Assembly (NCBI GenBank): GCA_956465555.1
Contig: OY101126.1
Span: 414,501 to 478,500 of the forward strand
From: Nitzschia sp. pyKryTriq1
Taxonomy: Eukaryota > Bacillariophyta > Bacillariophyceae > Bacillariales > Bacillariaceae
Direction of reading: 5' to 3'
DNA length: 64,000 nucleotides
The notes below the pieces were generated by a model, which worked only from the letters and a program-made list of their open reading frames with translations, was not told the DNA's origin and did not search any database. Shown here one piece after another: positions 39,442-51,390 of this stretch. Each line of letters opens with the position of its first letter. The stretch's first letter is position 1. A program made the translations under genes and the position numbers.

Positions 39442-40029
39442 ATGCCATTGAATGTCGACAAATGCCCTCATCTGGGTCCGCCAGAGGTCAAAGGTCAGGC
39501 CGCCGAGCCAGAAATTCAAGTCGTTAGCTACGACGAGGAACAACCACCCGAAGCCCAAGCGGTTCCCATCAATGAGTACAAACCTCCAGAGTCCTCACCT
39601 CAACCTGGTACTCAATCTACTACTGGCCATAGTGGTGCCGCGATTATGGGCGACGACGAAGGCTGTGACTGCACAGCCTGTGGCGACGTGAAGATACGCA
39701 AATTATCGCCTGGTTGTCATCTGTCGCTCAGTCTTTGCGGTGATACATACATTGATCTACTCAACGACCGCATGGTGCCTGGCACCAAAATTACCTTATG
39801 GGATATTCGCCTTTGTGGCAACACTCAACTCCTCGTCCCACGCGGCACCCGAGTGGTCGTCCGTCGTTTCATGCTTTGTGGAAGCCGAGACATTCGTGTT
39901 GCCGAGGATCCATACCTAGATCCAGCGCAGGCACCTCGTTTGACTATCACCATTCTGTCGCTTTGCGGCGATGTGCGCGCAAGTAGTGATCCCAATGATT
40001 TGAGTCGATGGTTCTGTAACTTGTCATGA
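39442..40029 (+). CDS. Unrecognised small protein with repeated Leu-Cys-Gly rungs
   Basis: A 195-residue protein with no signal peptide or membrane segment. The N-terminal 70 residues are Pro/Glu-rich and probably disordered. Residues about 78-180 contain five Cys-Gly motifs: ACGDVKI, LCGDTYI, LCGNTQL, LCGSRDI and LCGDVRA, spaced 19, 26, 21 and 29 residues apart, each followed by alternating hydrophobic residues. This is the pattern of short beta strands stacking in a solenoid, as in bactofilin or LiaF-type bacterial domains, but the resemblance is structural guesswork. The aligned cysteines could stack in a ladder and bind metal or form disulfides. Another CDCTACG cluster sits at the start of the domain. 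Confidence 0.65.
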   Translation: MPLNVDKCPHLGPPEVKGQAAEPEIQVVSYDEEQPPEAQAVPINEYKPPESSPQPGTQSTTGHSGAAIMGDDEGCDCTACGDVKIRKLSPGCHLSLSLCGDTYIDLLNDRMVPGTKITLWDIRLCGNTQLLVPRGTRVVVRRFMLCGSRDIRVAEDPYLDPAQAPRLTITILSLCGDVRASSDPNDLSRWFCNLS

Positions 40030-40178
40030 TTGATGATAGTGTACACTGTAAATACTGTGGTATTCGTTCATTGTGTTCTTTTACTTTTGTATCTACCCCC
40101 CGCGACATAGTGTCACCATATATATAGTTACTCGTGTTCATGCACAACAACTACTACTATAAATTTCGGACCAATTTT

Positions 40179-42050
40179 TTATCTCCGAACGACTCCGCAA
40201 CCTCCTTTCTTCTTGTCACAACAGTCCGTGCAGCACGAACAAAGGATGCTTTCTTTTCCAGCACAATCGGCCCAGAAGGTCACAAGGTTCGGACTTTCGC
40301 AAACTTCCTCGGGAACAGCCCCGATAAATGCATTTTCTTGCAATTGGAGCTGCTCCAAAGTAGCAATTTCGCCCAATGATGCCGGGATGGCAGAAGTCAA
40401 GTACAAACCGGCCACCGAAAAGGAAACCAAGTTCTTCAAGTTCCCGACATTCTCTGATAGGCTTCCGGACAAGCCATTCCGACCAAGTCGCAAGACTTGG
40501 AGATTGGTCATTTGCCAGAGAGCTTCGGGGATGGTGCCACTGAACGAGTTCCCTTCAAGTTCCAATCCGACTGGAAAATGGCAAACAGTGAATCAGAAAT
40601 GGTAAGTTTTCCGTGTGGAACAGTTGTCGTACATCATACTACAGCAGCAGTATCATAGTGACGTACCCAAATTCGTAAGTTGACCAATGCCATCAGGAAT
40701 GGTGCCACCAACCCCACATCTTGACAAGTCCAAAGTACGCAGGTTCTCGAGCTTGGTAATCGATTCCGGCAATGAGCTGCCACCGACATTGTTGCCAGCC
40801 AAATCGAGGGTAGACAGTCGAGCAGCTTTATCAATATTGGCTTGAAGGACAATATCAAAGTCGTTGTTGGCAATAATCACTTTGTAAAGTTGCTTCCATT
40901 CACCAGGCAACACCACATCACCTGTCAAAGCGTTGTCGCTGAGATCCAAAGTTTCAAGCTCGCTCCATGCTTGCCAACTTTCTGGGATTGCGCCTTGTAG
41001 ACTCATGCTCGAGAGGATAATGTGTTCCATGTGCTTCCACGCGGTCCATGCAGGCAATTCACCCGCCATGGCGTTTCCTGCCAAATCTAATGACCTCAAA
41101 TTAGCCAAAAGATCCAGGCGAGGAGGAAGTGTCCCGACCAACCCATTGGCAGGCAAGGAAAGTTCTTCGACAATGCCATCATGGTTGCACGTGACACCAT
41201 ACCAAGCGCATTCGGACACTTCCGACAACCATCGGCGCTTGGGGAACTCAGGAGTTGGAAGGTCTGCAACTTCAAGATACTCGTTGCATTCAAGAAAGGC
41301 TTCTGGCTTGGCACAGAGAACTGTCTCATCCTCGGCACCATCATCCATGACACAACGCGAGGAGACGCCATTTCTTGCCACTGATAGATCCGTGGGCACA
41401 GCACTGCACAGATCCCAAGTGGTGCTGGTTCTTCCTCCTCCAGTGGAAAAATAAAATGCCGCCAAGGCAAATCGTTGGATCACGGTGGGATAGTTAGGGA
41501 CGGATCGCATGTCATCTTGCTGCGCAATCCAACGGTAGGCACGTCCAAGTGGAGTGCGGCGATCCTGCAACAAGGACATGTCGATCACTTTCGACAACTG
41601 CTCATCGATGGAGGGCAAGGCAGGACCGCCAGGCATGAATGGAGTTGGTTGCCAGGGTGTAACGGTCGGTGATGGGAATGGCTCAAAACCATTGCCAGAG
41701 TATGTGGGACTATTCTTGGTCCACCACTTGTCGGCGCTCTCGTTGCCGCTTGCATTGTTATTTTCGGCGTTGTTACGGCTGGCCACCAGGCCATAGATCA
41801 AAACACAAATCAGCACCACCATTATCACCATTGCGACAACAAGTTGCCGCCAAACCCTGAGGATTCTGTCTCTCCAATACGCCTGACGCCGTTGCAGCTG
41901 TAGCTGTTTGTGCATTTCTTTATGTTTTTCTTCTTCTCCCATCTCGATCATATCATCCTCATCCCTCTCAAGGGTATGAGTTGTTTTGTTAGTCGTCGTC
42001 CGTTTCAAGGGGATGACATTCGTAAGGGCTGACAAGTCTGGAAGCTTCAT
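40179..42050 (-). CDS. Leucine-rich-repeat receptor-like membrane protein, two exons
   Basis: Exons 42050-40667 and 40570-40179 with a 96-bp intron (GTACGT...TTCCAG). The join reads GQLTNLVGLELEGN, keeping the LRR frame; the product has 591 residues. The N-terminus is cytosolic and acidic/Lys-rich, followed by a membrane segment (about 70-90, LVVAMVIMVVLICVLIYGLVA). A Pro/Ser-rich stalk and a Cys-containing cap (SECAWYGVTCN, the LRRNT-like motif of plant receptors) come next. About ten LRRs of plant type (LxxLDLSxNxLxGxIP) fill the outer region, ending with a Cys-rich tail (CSCCTDCCDKKKGGCG). It has no kinase domain, so it is a type II receptor-like protein of a family expanded in pennate diatoms; the ligand is unknown. 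Confidence 0.83.
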
Positions 42051-43850
42051 GGTGAGGTCGATCAAATCTGTTTCTCTTTGAAAGGAGTAGAGAAAAGGAA
42101 ATTGATGAAAACGGTAGAGTATGGCTTAACGTTTTTATTTTTGTGACCTCTACTGGCCACTTTGCCGTTTATTCCGTGTCAAAATGAGACGTCTGGTTGG
42201 AGTGCTCGTTTTCCCTCCAAGAACAAGACTTCAAAAAATGGCATCAAGCCGATAATTTGTGGCGACTACTGAATTGAAGTTTCCGTTCACAGGGTTCATT
42301 CGTGGGACGAATCATTGCATTTTTTACATCTACGTATGTTTCAATATTCAAATTGTACTTAACGCAAGTTTTGGCCACAAGTCTCCACTTAACGGGGATC
42401 CGGGTGCCATTTTTGGCTGAAACGTCTGTTGCGTTCCAACGAGCGAAGTCTTTCGTGGCGCCATGCCATTTTTGGCTTTGCAACGTCTTTTGCGTACTTG
42501 GATCGGACAACGGCTTTGAAGAATCGTTCGCAAGTGTATACCGTATAATACTAGCAGTACTTCAAATAGACGAAAAACAACAAGCGTCTAGCTGCTGGCA
42601 CTCGAGCCGGATTGTTGGAGGAGAGGCAGGACCTGGTGCTGGTGGTGGTTGGCTGTGAGATGCACAAGCAGCAGAGAAGCTCCTCTGGAGAGTGAGTCAG
42701 TCGCTCGACACTAGTATTGCTTAGACAGCAACTGCCTTTACGAGAAGAAGTATCTTGCGTCGGAGCGATACTGTAGTAGTAGCTAGACTACCGGTACAGG
42801 TAGGACTAGCTGCCACGTTGTTCGATAGATAGCCCAGCAAGGACGAGCGAACCTACAACGAACAGAGGGGTCACAAGGGATCATGAAATTGTTCGACTGG
42901 GACTACTTCTACACGACGGAGAGGAGGCATGAGTACTCGTACCGTACTAGTATTCGTAGACTACTAGCTAGAGAGTGTAAATATTATGCTTTCGTGTACG
43001 AACGTAGTTTGGGTCGTGTACCGGTACAGTACTACATCGTTCCGGCGCAAGAGAGATTCATTGCTCTCGACCGTGAAGGTAGCAGCCAAATTAGACAGTG
43101 CACTTTTTCGCTGCTTTACGATAGTAGTAGACTAGTACAGTACTTGTGCCACAAGAAGATGAGTTCCCATCATGATTATTTGAGATGGCCTGAACCACCA
43201 GCCCGGCAATCAAACGAATTCTGAATTCTGACAGCTGACAGGCAGGGAGCAACAAGATCGTCGTCAACATTTATTGATGAGTTACTCCGATCGATGATCG
43301 AGCGAGAGAGCGAAGCAAGCAAGAGCGAGGCAGGGAATAAAAATACGAGTAGTCTACTGTACCGTTCCGTCCTAGATAGAGCCTACAGCTAGCAGGTAAA
43401 TTGCTCATTCGAGTTTTGTTTTTTAAATAAGGGGCATAAGTGGAGTTGGGGCATATTGAATAGTGTATTTTCGAGGATACTCCACGAAATGATATTTTCT
43501 TAGAAGGAGAACGAGACGCTTCTTTGTGTTCTTTGGAGGTTACGGGCAGGTGTCACAGACACAAACAAGAACCGCTACCCCGTACAGTAGTACCAGGTAC
43601 TACTGTACCTACTAGCAGTACGGACAAAGTTGAACGTGCGTGATGTGTTTTGATTGATTTGAGACCAGAGCGCCCGTGCGTGTTCTTCGCGAGTTGCGAG
43701 ATTCACGATGATTGATGATTCATTCGAGATTTCCTGCATTTCATTCTTTGTTTGGACGACATCAGGAATCGGAAGGCATCACACGCTCTTCTCGATCGTA
43801 GGCCCTATCGATAGTCAGAGCAAAGGACTTGCCACTACGAGCATAACACA
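42051..43850. other. Long intergenic region with GTAC-rich islands
   Basis: About 1.8 kb between two divergent LRR genes. GTAC/ACCGGT-rich stretches lie at about 42775-43150 and 43375-43625. A plus-strand frame at 42883-43224 runs through one of these and has an odd Tyr/Arg-rich composition that follows from the repeats, so I do not call it. Two diverged copies of a ccatttttggctn-acgtctnttgcg unit lie near 42410 and 42465. No gene recognised. Confidence 0.4.
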
Positions 43851-45239
43851 ATGCAGCAAACAACAAAAAGTATTCCTACGATGAAAGGTTCATTGAAGCG
43901 TCCTTTAGTGGATCCCTTGAAGAGCAGCCTGGCGGTACTACCCAAGGCCTCGTCCTTCCAGTTGCTTCGGCGGCAAATAGAGACTAATCAGATCAAACGT
44001 GTCCGGATAGGGTTTTGTGAGTCCTGTCGCACAATCAATGAATATAGCGCCCTGGCAAGGGCGATTCACCAAAACACATCATTGATGGCTGTAGAGATCG
44101 GGTGGGAGCTTCCTCGAACAGTGCTTCTGACAATTCTAGAGCAAGTTACGAGATTGCCCTTTCTTGAATCACTCATCTTGGCCAGCTACACAAGCATTCC
44201 GAAACGGCTACTCCAACGTCTTGTATCAAAGTCTACTCTAAAACGCTTGGAACTGAGAAATGTTACCATCGGTCCTAGCCCATGGAAAGAGCGGCTCATT
44301 CACGCAGCACCAGGAGGCAGCAAAGTTGTAGTCGAAGGCCCAGAGCAGCTACACGTGTCAGTGTTGGCAGGCCACTTTTCCGATTCGATCCAGTCGCTTC
44401 ATATAGTCGCATGTGAGATGGAAGAAGAAGATGTCAGCCGCATTTGTTCCTGGACAAAAACGAGGACCCGACCATTGGATGTGCTCAGCTTTGCACTCTC
44501 CACCTCGATCGCGCCAAAATGCCTGGAAGTCCTCGTCCAGAAAGCTGTCTGCCGGCGACTTGATCTGACGGGCTGTGACTTGATCGACAGTGATTCCGCG
44601 CTGATTGCCCAATCTTTGCCTCAATCCAAGACGATTGAAGAACTTGTAGTTGCAAGAAACCCGCTAGGGGGGAATATTGCTGGATCAACCGAGCATGATT
44701 GTTCCTCTCGCCAAGAAGAAGGGTTTAATGACTTCATCCAGGTGGGGCTACGGCACCTAAAAAGCTTGGATCTGAGCTTCTGTTCCCTATCCAAATGCCA
44801 AGTTCGTCGCATCCTTGAGTTGCTAAGCCAAGACAATGACAATCGCTTGGAGTCTTTGACAATGCTCGGTATTCCAAAGGACTGCGATGAAGGCGGCGTT
44901 TTGTTGAAACAAATATTACGAAACAATAGCGTCCTTAAATCTCTTCGACTCCATCCCACGACGGATCTCTATCGCACTCCTTCTTCTTCAGAGGAAACCA
45001 TAGCGAGTCTTGAAGACAGTCTCTCCGACAACTACACAATGGAACGACTGCAAGTGGGCCACACGAGTCTATTAATGGATCTTCTGCTGGGTCTCAACCG
45101 CGCTGGCCGACGCCACTTGCGCCGAGACCCCAACAGTTCTCCAGTGGATTGGGCCAAAGTTCTAGCTGGGGCCTCTAGTGACCCCGATGTCATGTATTGG
45201 CTACTGAGAAATGGTGCGGGTCACTTTTTCCAAAACTAG
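43851..45239 (+). CDS. RNI-type leucine-rich-repeat protein
   Basis: A 462-residue protein without signal peptide or membrane segment. From about residue 35 it contains repeats of the ribonuclease-inhibitor/NLR type with long helices: NEYSALARAIHQNTSLMAVEI, LTRLPFLESLILAS, KSTLKRLELRNV, QSLPQSKTIEELVVARNPLGG, GLRHLKSLDLSFCSLS and LLKQILRNNSVLKSLRLH. The C-terminus (DWAKVLAGASSDPDVMYWLLRNG) is characteristic of diatom LRR proteins of this class. No catalytic domain is evident. It is probably a cytosolic scaffold; the partner is unknown. It converges with the uS5m gene. Confidence 0.75.
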   Translation: MQQTTKSIPTMKGSLKRPLVDPLKSSLAVLPKASSFQLLRRQIETNQIKRVRIGFCESCRTINEYSALARAIHQNTSLMAVEIGWELPRTVLLTILEQVTRLPFLESLILASYTSIPKRLLQRLVSKSTLKRLELRNVTIGPSPWKERLIHAAPGGSKVVVEGPEQLHVSVLAGHFSDSIQSLHIVACEMEEEDVSRICSWTKTRTRPLDVLSFALSTSIAPKCLEVLVQKAVCRRLDLTGCDLIDSDSALIAQSLPQSKTIEELVVARNPLGGNIAGSTEHDCSSRQEEGFNDFIQVGLRHLKSLDLSFCSLSKCQVRRILELLSQDNDNRLESLTMLGIPKDCDEGGVLLKQILRNNSVLKSLRLHPTTDLYRTPSSSEETIASLEDSLSDNYTMERLQVGHTSLLMDLLLGLNRAGRRHLRRDPNSSPVDWAKVLAGASSDPDVMYWLLRNGAGHFFQN

Positions 45240-45368
45240 TAACGCTGCACTCCTACTCTCTAGAGAATAGAATATCTCGATTATTCCAATCACGACGTTC
45301 TAAGCATTTCGGCTTCGTTTTTAGTGACGAGAAAGTGTTTTATTAAAGAGTGATGCACTACATTGGTT

Positions 45369-46695
45369 TTAAATCTGAAGACGCTTGGCCTTTTGCAGGT
45401 TGACCAGTCTCACTCCACGTTTGAGGGCAATCTCATCCAGGGATTCATGTGTTTGAAGTGCTTTAAACGTCGCTCTCACCACATTCATGTGATTGCGGTT
45501 GCCATGAGCCTTGGCAACGACATTGGTGATTCCCATTAATTTCAATATTTCACAACACAATGGATTTCCACGGAGCCCATTGTCCGTGGCCCGCAAGTAG
45601 ACCTTGCAGGAATTTTGGCGTCCCACGAGATCCCGGGTCAAACTACGATTGCGATATCGATCCACAAAGAAAATGTTCCGACGGGCCATGCGGCTGGCAA
45701 GTTCGACAGCGTCTTCGGGTTCAAAGGCCTTGCCCACACCAAAGCCGGCACATCCTCGGAGGTTGCCTCCAATCACCAAGGCACGGTAACTCTCAATGCG
45801 GCCACCTCTCCACATTTTACAGACTCGATCGGTGCGAATCAACAGTTCACCCCTAAAAGACAAATAGTTTATGGGCGTGTGAGAAAGTGCAAAGTGCAGT
45901 GTTTCGCACAAAGAACTGTAATGGATCCCAGCCTGAGCCAGTCAGTCAGTTCGTCCGACACTCCAAAAAAACCTACCAAGCACCATGTGCCAACTGATTC
46001 GATGGAATGTGTCGACTACCGGTCGCATCGGCTGCCGCGATTTCCTCGGGCGTGGGAATATCCGACTCGGGCAATTCCAAATAATCCACTCGCTCTTGAT
46101 GAATCAATTTATCAATTTCATCTTGGATGGCCTGCCGATCTTTTCCATCCCAGGATTCCAACGACAAGGCACGTCGTTCTCCCACCAGATCTTCGGTAGA
46201 TCCTTGCGCACTGGTAAAGTAATCCATCATTTTCAGTTGGGTTTCAATATCGAGTTCCGCACCCCCATCATGACGAGCCTTTTGAATGGCCGCCATCATA
46301 ATAGGGCCCAGATCACTCCAATCATCATCGTCGCCCAATTCTTCGTCGTCAATGTCCGTCACAGAAATTTTCGACAGGTCGATCTTGGGAATGGGACGTG
46401 TAATATCATTTGGTTCTCTGGGTCCTTTCGGTGCCTTGAATTTCTTCAAAGGTTTGGGTTGATGCCGACTTTGATAAGTCTTTCCCGGTTTTCGGGGTGG
46501 GGAGAATTTCTGGGTCTTACTGGTATTACTACTTGTCTTATTATTATTATTATTGCCAGCTCCGCTTTTGCTGCTCATGCAACATCGCTGGAGGACGATG
46601 GAACTGTTTCTAGCAGTGATGACCTTGGGCAACAGCTGCTGCAAGTGATGCTGGCGTGTGATGAGACCCGTCGTCACTCGGGAAGAAAGCATCAT
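45369..46695 (-). CDS. Mitochondrial ribosomal protein uS5m, two exons
   Basis: Small-subunit mitoribosomal protein. Exons 46695-45977 and 45852-45369, intron 124 bp (GTAGGT...TTTTAG). The junction reads LAHGAWGELLIRTDRVCKMW, in frame, giving 400 residues. The start MMLSSRVTTGLITRQH gives an Arg-rich amphipathic mitochondrial presequence; an earlier ATG at about 46854 is possible but less fitting. After an Asn/Lys-rich linker and an acidic segment, the S5 core (about 240-400) shows VCKMWRGGRIESYRALVIGGN, GCAGFGVGKAFEPEDAVELA, and the C-terminal domain AKAHGNRNHMNVVRATFKAL, matching the two S5 subdomains. It is divergent from UBA1 across about 630 bases. Confidence 0.83.
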
Positions 46696-47328
46696 AACGA
46701 TCAGGGGGGAGAGAAGAGTAAGTGGATTACCGACGGCCCGCACTCTAACAAAGTATACTAGCGATAGAGTGGAAAGTGAGAGAAGAAAGGGAGCAAGCAC
46801 CGCACCGTCATGGTCAACGCAGTCAGCATCATCGTCGCATAGATTAAAAAACATGCGTTGCAAAATACGTTCGCCTTTGCGTCGTCCGTTGTACCGACCT
46901 GGCGGCTGGCGGACCTTGGGCGGACTGGCAGAACAATAAATAACCTTTCTTCGACCCATTCGACCAGCCCGCCGCTGCGGCCGGGCCCCTCAGCGACTTG
47001 ATGGTCCAAGTGGTCATCCTTCGAAAGATCGATCGGCTTCCCTGGAAAAAAGCAACGCTGAATTTATTGCGCAGTCCGTCCGTGTGGAGAAGCAAGAGAA
47101 GATCGCGCTTTTGCGTGTGGCTGCATTGCAGCCATACTTGTACCGGCAGATCGACCATCAAGCCGTTGACGACATCCTCTATCCTCGCTCACCACACCAC
47201 TCTCGTGAGAATCATCGGTTGAGATACAATAGCATCATTGTTGTCCTTCAATCTATCGGATATAGTCAATCTCGTTTCCCTACTAGCAGTTGTTCACTAT
47301 TGCTTCTCCACCGAAAAAGCGTTTCAAA
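46696..47328. other. Divergent region between uS5m and UBA1
   Basis: About 630 bases holding both promoters. The uS5m frame stays open some way upstream of its chosen start, so its 5' end may extend into this region. No other gene is supported. Confidence 0.4.
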
Positions 47329-50300
47329 ATGTCTGCCCCAATGGAGGCCAGCGCCACGACGGAAGGTGAGGCCTACTCTGTGGTGTGATCCAGCTAACTT
47401 TGCTTTGCTTTCCTTTCCCTGATTGATTCCATTGCATTGTCTAACATCTACCATTTCCATTTGTTCAATCCTCTAGTCGACGAAAAGTTGTACTCTCGTC
47501 AGCTGTACGTTATGGGCCACGAAGCACAGCGTCGCATGATGGCCAGCAAAGCCTTGGTGGTGGGATGCAGTGGGTTGGGCGTCGAAGTGGCCAAGAATTG
47601 CATCCTGGCGGGTCTGAGTGCCTTGGTGATTGCCGATCCCTTGCCTCCCACTTCCTTTGATTTGGGTGGCAACTTTTACTTGACGCCCGAGGACCTGGGC
47701 AGCACCAAGAGCCGCGCCGAGCTCTGCCGCGAGAAACTGGCCGAATTGAATCCCTACGTCAGTGTCAGTGTCCCACCAGAAGTGACGGCGTTGACAGCCG
47801 AGCAAATTGCGCCCTTGATGGATACGGGAGTGACTTGTTTGGTGGTCACGGTTCCATTGCCGAAAGCAGAATTAATTGCCTTGAATAACAAATGTCGGGA
47901 AGTCGGAGCCAGCTTCATTTACTCCCTCACCGCCGGAGTCTTTGGAACAGTCTTTTGTGATTTCGGACAGGCCTTTGTGTGTGCTGATAAGGACGGAAAC
48001 CCACCAGCAACTAGTCAAGTCGAATCTGTCTTTCAAGAGGGAGACAATGTGGTTGTCAAGGTCCTAGAAGATCAGGGACGTCACGGACTGGAGACTGGCG
48101 ACCTGGTTACCTTTGCCCGTCTCAAGGGAATTGAAGGTTTGACGACTGGCAAAGAGTACTCCGTCAATGTGACGGGACCGTTTACATTTGAAATCAAGGG
48201 TGAGACTGTAGGGTCTGGTTCGAGCGACGCCCAACAAGGTTACATTACTCAGGTCAAGCAACCCGTTGTGTTGACCTTTGAAACCTATGAAAAGCGTCTG
48301 GTCGAGCCCGGCGAATTTATGCTATCCGACTTTGCCAAGTTTGATCGTCCGCCTTTGCTTCATGCTGGATTTCAAGGACTGGCGCAGGTCAGGGAGGAAC
48401 TTGGTGATTATCCTGCTCCTGGCGACGCGGCGGCTTGTGCCAAGGTTTTGGAGGCCACCAAGGCCCTGTACTCGGAAGACATGACCAAGGCACACGAACG
48501 TATCATCATTCAATTGGCATCGGGATCCAAGGCCATTTTGTCTCCTATGTGTGCCGCTTTGGGTGGTATCGTCGGGCAGGAAGTCCTCAAGGCTTGCAGT
48601 GGCAAGTTTAGTCCGATCAATGGATTCTTCTTTTTGGATGCCGATGAAACGCTACCTGATGATTTGGTACCGGCCGAACTTCTGGCTCCACAAAATAGTC
48701 GCTACGACTCGCAAATTGCTGTTTTCGGCAAGGACATGCAAGAAAAGTTGTTAGATCTGAACTACTTTATTATTGGCGCTGGAGCCATTGGTTGTGAAAT
48801 GCTCAAGAATTGGGCTCTCATGGGTGTTGGTTGCGGTCCCAAGGGACATGTCCATGTCACCGATATGGACCGTATCGAAAAGTCCAACTTGTCGCGTCAG
48901 TTTCTTTTCCGCAATTCGGACATTAACAACTTCAAGTCGACCACTGCTGCCAATGCCGCTCAGGTCATGAATCCGGATTTGAAGATCACAGCCTATCAGG
49001 AGAAGGTCGCCGCGGATACTGAACATTTGTTCGGTGATGAGTTCTATGACAAGCTTTCTGGAGTCTGCACTGCCTTAGACAATGTCGAAGCTCGTTTGTA
49101 CGTCGACAATCGTTGTGTATTCTACCGACTGCCCATGCTGGAGAGTGGTACTCTAGGGACCAAAGGCAACACGCAAATTGTTATCCCGCATTTGACCGAG
49201 AATTACGGAGCTACCCGTGACCCACCGGAAAAGTCGATCCCTGTCTGTACTCTCAAGAACTTTCCCAATCAAATCCAGCACACGCTTCAATGGGCCCGCG
49301 ATTATTTCGAGGGCGAATTCAAGCAGTCGGCCGAAGAAGTGAATAACTATTTGAGCCAAACGCCTGAGCAATATTTGGAAAGCTTACAGCCCAATACCAA
49401 GACGGAGACTTTGAAGAAAGTCAAAAAGACTCTGGTGGACGAGCGGCCGGTAACTTTTGAAGACTGCGTCACATGGGCTCGCTTGAAGTTTGAAGATCTC
49501 TTCAACAATCAAATCCGTCAATTGACGTACAACTTCCCGCCGGATCAAGTGACGTCCAGCGGTACGAAGTTCTGGTCAGGTTCCAAACGTTGCCCCAAGG
49601 CATTGACCTTTGATTTGGATGCCAAGTGCGAAGATGCGGAAATGTTCAATCATTTGGACTTTGTCGTCGCCGCGGCCAACTTGCGAGCCGAAATGTACGG
49701 TATCAAGGGACAAACGGACAAGGCGTATTTTGAAAGCGTGCTCAAGGATGTCATTGTTCCCGATTTTATCCCTTCGGACGGTGTCAAGATCTCTGCCAAC
49801 GATGAAGAAGAAAAGGCAAGCAACGAGAATGCCATGGACACTGGCGATAGCGAAGCCGACACCATTTTCAACGCTTTGCCGAAACCCGCCGAATTGGCTG
49901 GCTTCAAGTTGAACCCTGTGGATTTCGACAAGGATATTGATGATCACATGCTCTTTGTCACATCGTGTTCCAATCTTCGGGCCATGAACTACTCGATTCC
50001 AACCGAAGATACCCACCGTTCACGTGCGATTGCCGGCCGAATCATCCCCGCCATTGCCACGACGACAGCCTTGGTGACGGGCTTGATTTGTTTGGAACTC
50101 TACAAGATTGTTGGTACGCCTCGCAAGGAATTGACGCTGGAAGCCTACAAGAATGCCTTTGTCAACTTGGCCATTCCGTTCATGACATTGAGTGAACCGA
50201 CAGCTCCTGCCAAGACCAAGACCGTGTTCCAGGGCAAGGAATGGAACTGGACCGCCTGGGATTCCTTGGATATGAATCTGGGAAATATTACCTTGGGAGA

Positions 50301-50559
50301 GTTTATGGATTATTTTGAAAGCGAGTACAAGCTGGAGATTTCCATGTTGTCGTACGGGGTCTCCATCTTGTATAGTTTCTTTGCCAACAAGAAGAAGGTG
50401 GAAGAACGCAAGGCGATGAAAATGACCGAAGTCATTACGAGTATCACCAAGAAGGAATTCCCACCCAATCAGTTGTTTATCGTGCTGGAAATCATTGCCA
50501 ATGACACCGAGACGGACGAAGAAGTCGAACTTCCGTACGTGAAGTTCCGATTCCGATAG
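47329..50559 (+). CDS. UBA1: Ubiquitin-activating enzyme E1, two exons
   Basis: Activates ubiquitin with ATP and passes it as a thioester to E2 enzymes. Exon 1 is 37 bases (47329-47365, MSAPMEASATTE plus one base) and exon 2 is 47477-50559, with a 111-bp intron (GTGAGG...CTCTAG). The join reads TTEVDEKLYSRQLYVMG, the canonical E1 start; the product has 1039 residues, the expected E1 length. Visible: the inactive adenylation domain (VVGCSGLGVEVAKN), the first catalytic Cys half, the active adenylation domain with ATP motif IIGAGAIGCEMLKNWALMGV and DMDRIEKSNLSRQFLFR, the catalytic Cys at about 603 in PVCTLKNFPNQIQHTLQWAR, and the C-terminal ubiquitin-fold domain that recruits E2s. All key motifs are intact. 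Confidence 0.95.
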
Positions 50560-50667
50560 ACAATTAGCGCAGTGTATATAGGCAGTAGGGTGTGGTATAA
50601 GAAATGAGTAAACTTACAATAAAGCTACATGACTTTTTCGTATGTTCTTCCGTTGGATAGAGCTAGT

Positions 50668-51390
50668 CTAGTGATAAAGGTCGTCAAACACTCGTTCAAT
50701 CTTGCGAGCACTCCAGCTTCCAGAATTGATAGAGTTGAGAACGACGTCCCCGGCGCTCTTGCGCAAGTGCAAGTAGGGACAATCCAAGAGAGGACGAGGC
50801 AAACATTCTTTTGTGGGCGTGATGGTCATCTTGGACTCTTTTTGCCATATGATTTGATCTTGATCATCCATGAGCCGAAAGGCACCCTGGGGAGACATGG
50901 AAAAGTACGATACGGTGGTGGTAGTAGTAGTAGCAGTGGTGGTGGTGGTCGGGTCGTAAATGACTTTGGTCACTTGCGCTTCACAATCATGCCATTGAAA
51001 GACCCCGAATCTTGTCACTCCAAAACGATACTTATCATTGCAAAGACTCTGTCCCGCATATAGAGGTGTCTCGTGTCCCATGCGATCGGTTTGACATTCG
51101 TACAAGTCATCGCAAATAGGCCACGACGACGACGACGACGACGATGGAGAATTATTAGCATCAGCCACCTGTGGTTGTTCCGAAGAAGAAGAGGACGAAG
51201 TTTTTTCTTGATTTGTCATTTGATGAAATCCAACCATAAAATAGATCATTGCCGAGACCGCAAACAATGCTACTGTTCCCATTGTCAACCATGATCGCCG
51301 GCGGCGGCGACGACTCGATACTGATGCTGCGACCTCGGCCTTGACATCGCTGGCATCATTAGTACTGTCGCCGAGTTCTAAACTTTCCAT
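50668..51390 (-). CDS. Type II membrane protein with bulb-type lectin-like domain
   Basis: A 240-residue protein. The N-terminus is cytosolic with a run of six Arg, then a membrane segment (about 35-55, LTMGTVALFAVSAMIYFMVGF), a Ser-rich stalk and an outer domain from about 95. That domain has LYAGQSLCNDKYRFGVTRFG, FSMSPQGAFRLMDDQDQIIW and YLHLRKSAGDVVLNSINSGSW, which follow the three-fold pattern of mannose-binding bulb-type lectins (G-x-x-L-x-L-x-x-x-G-x-x-V/I-W). Canonical QxDxNxVxY sugar-binding motifs are weak, so sugar binding is uncertain. It is probably in the Golgi or at the cell surface. It converges with UBA1 (108-base gap). Confidence 0.65.
   Translation of the reverse strand: MESLELGDSTNDASDVKAEVAASVSSRRRRRRSWLTMGTVALFAVSAMIYFMVGFHQMTNQEKTSSSSSSEQPQVADANNSPSSSSSSSWPICDDLYECQTDRMGHETPLYAGQSLCNDKYRFGVTRFGVFQWHDCEAQVTKVIYDPTTTTTATTTTTTVSYFSMSPQGAFRLMDDQDQIIWQKESKMTITPTKECLPRPLLDCPYLHLRKSAGDVVLNSINSGSWSARKIERVFDDLYH

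Noticed and set aside
42883-43224. Plus-strand frame of 113 codons in the long intergenic region
   Set aside because: It runs through a GTAC-rich island; the Tyr/Arg/Val composition follows from the repeated bases, and no family is recognisable.
46700-46959. Upstream in-frame extension of uS5m (MGRRKVIYCSASPP...)
   Set aside because: It adds hydrophobic and Cys-rich residues that do not look like a mitochondrial presequence; the Arg-rich start at 46695 fits better, though the longer form is not excluded.
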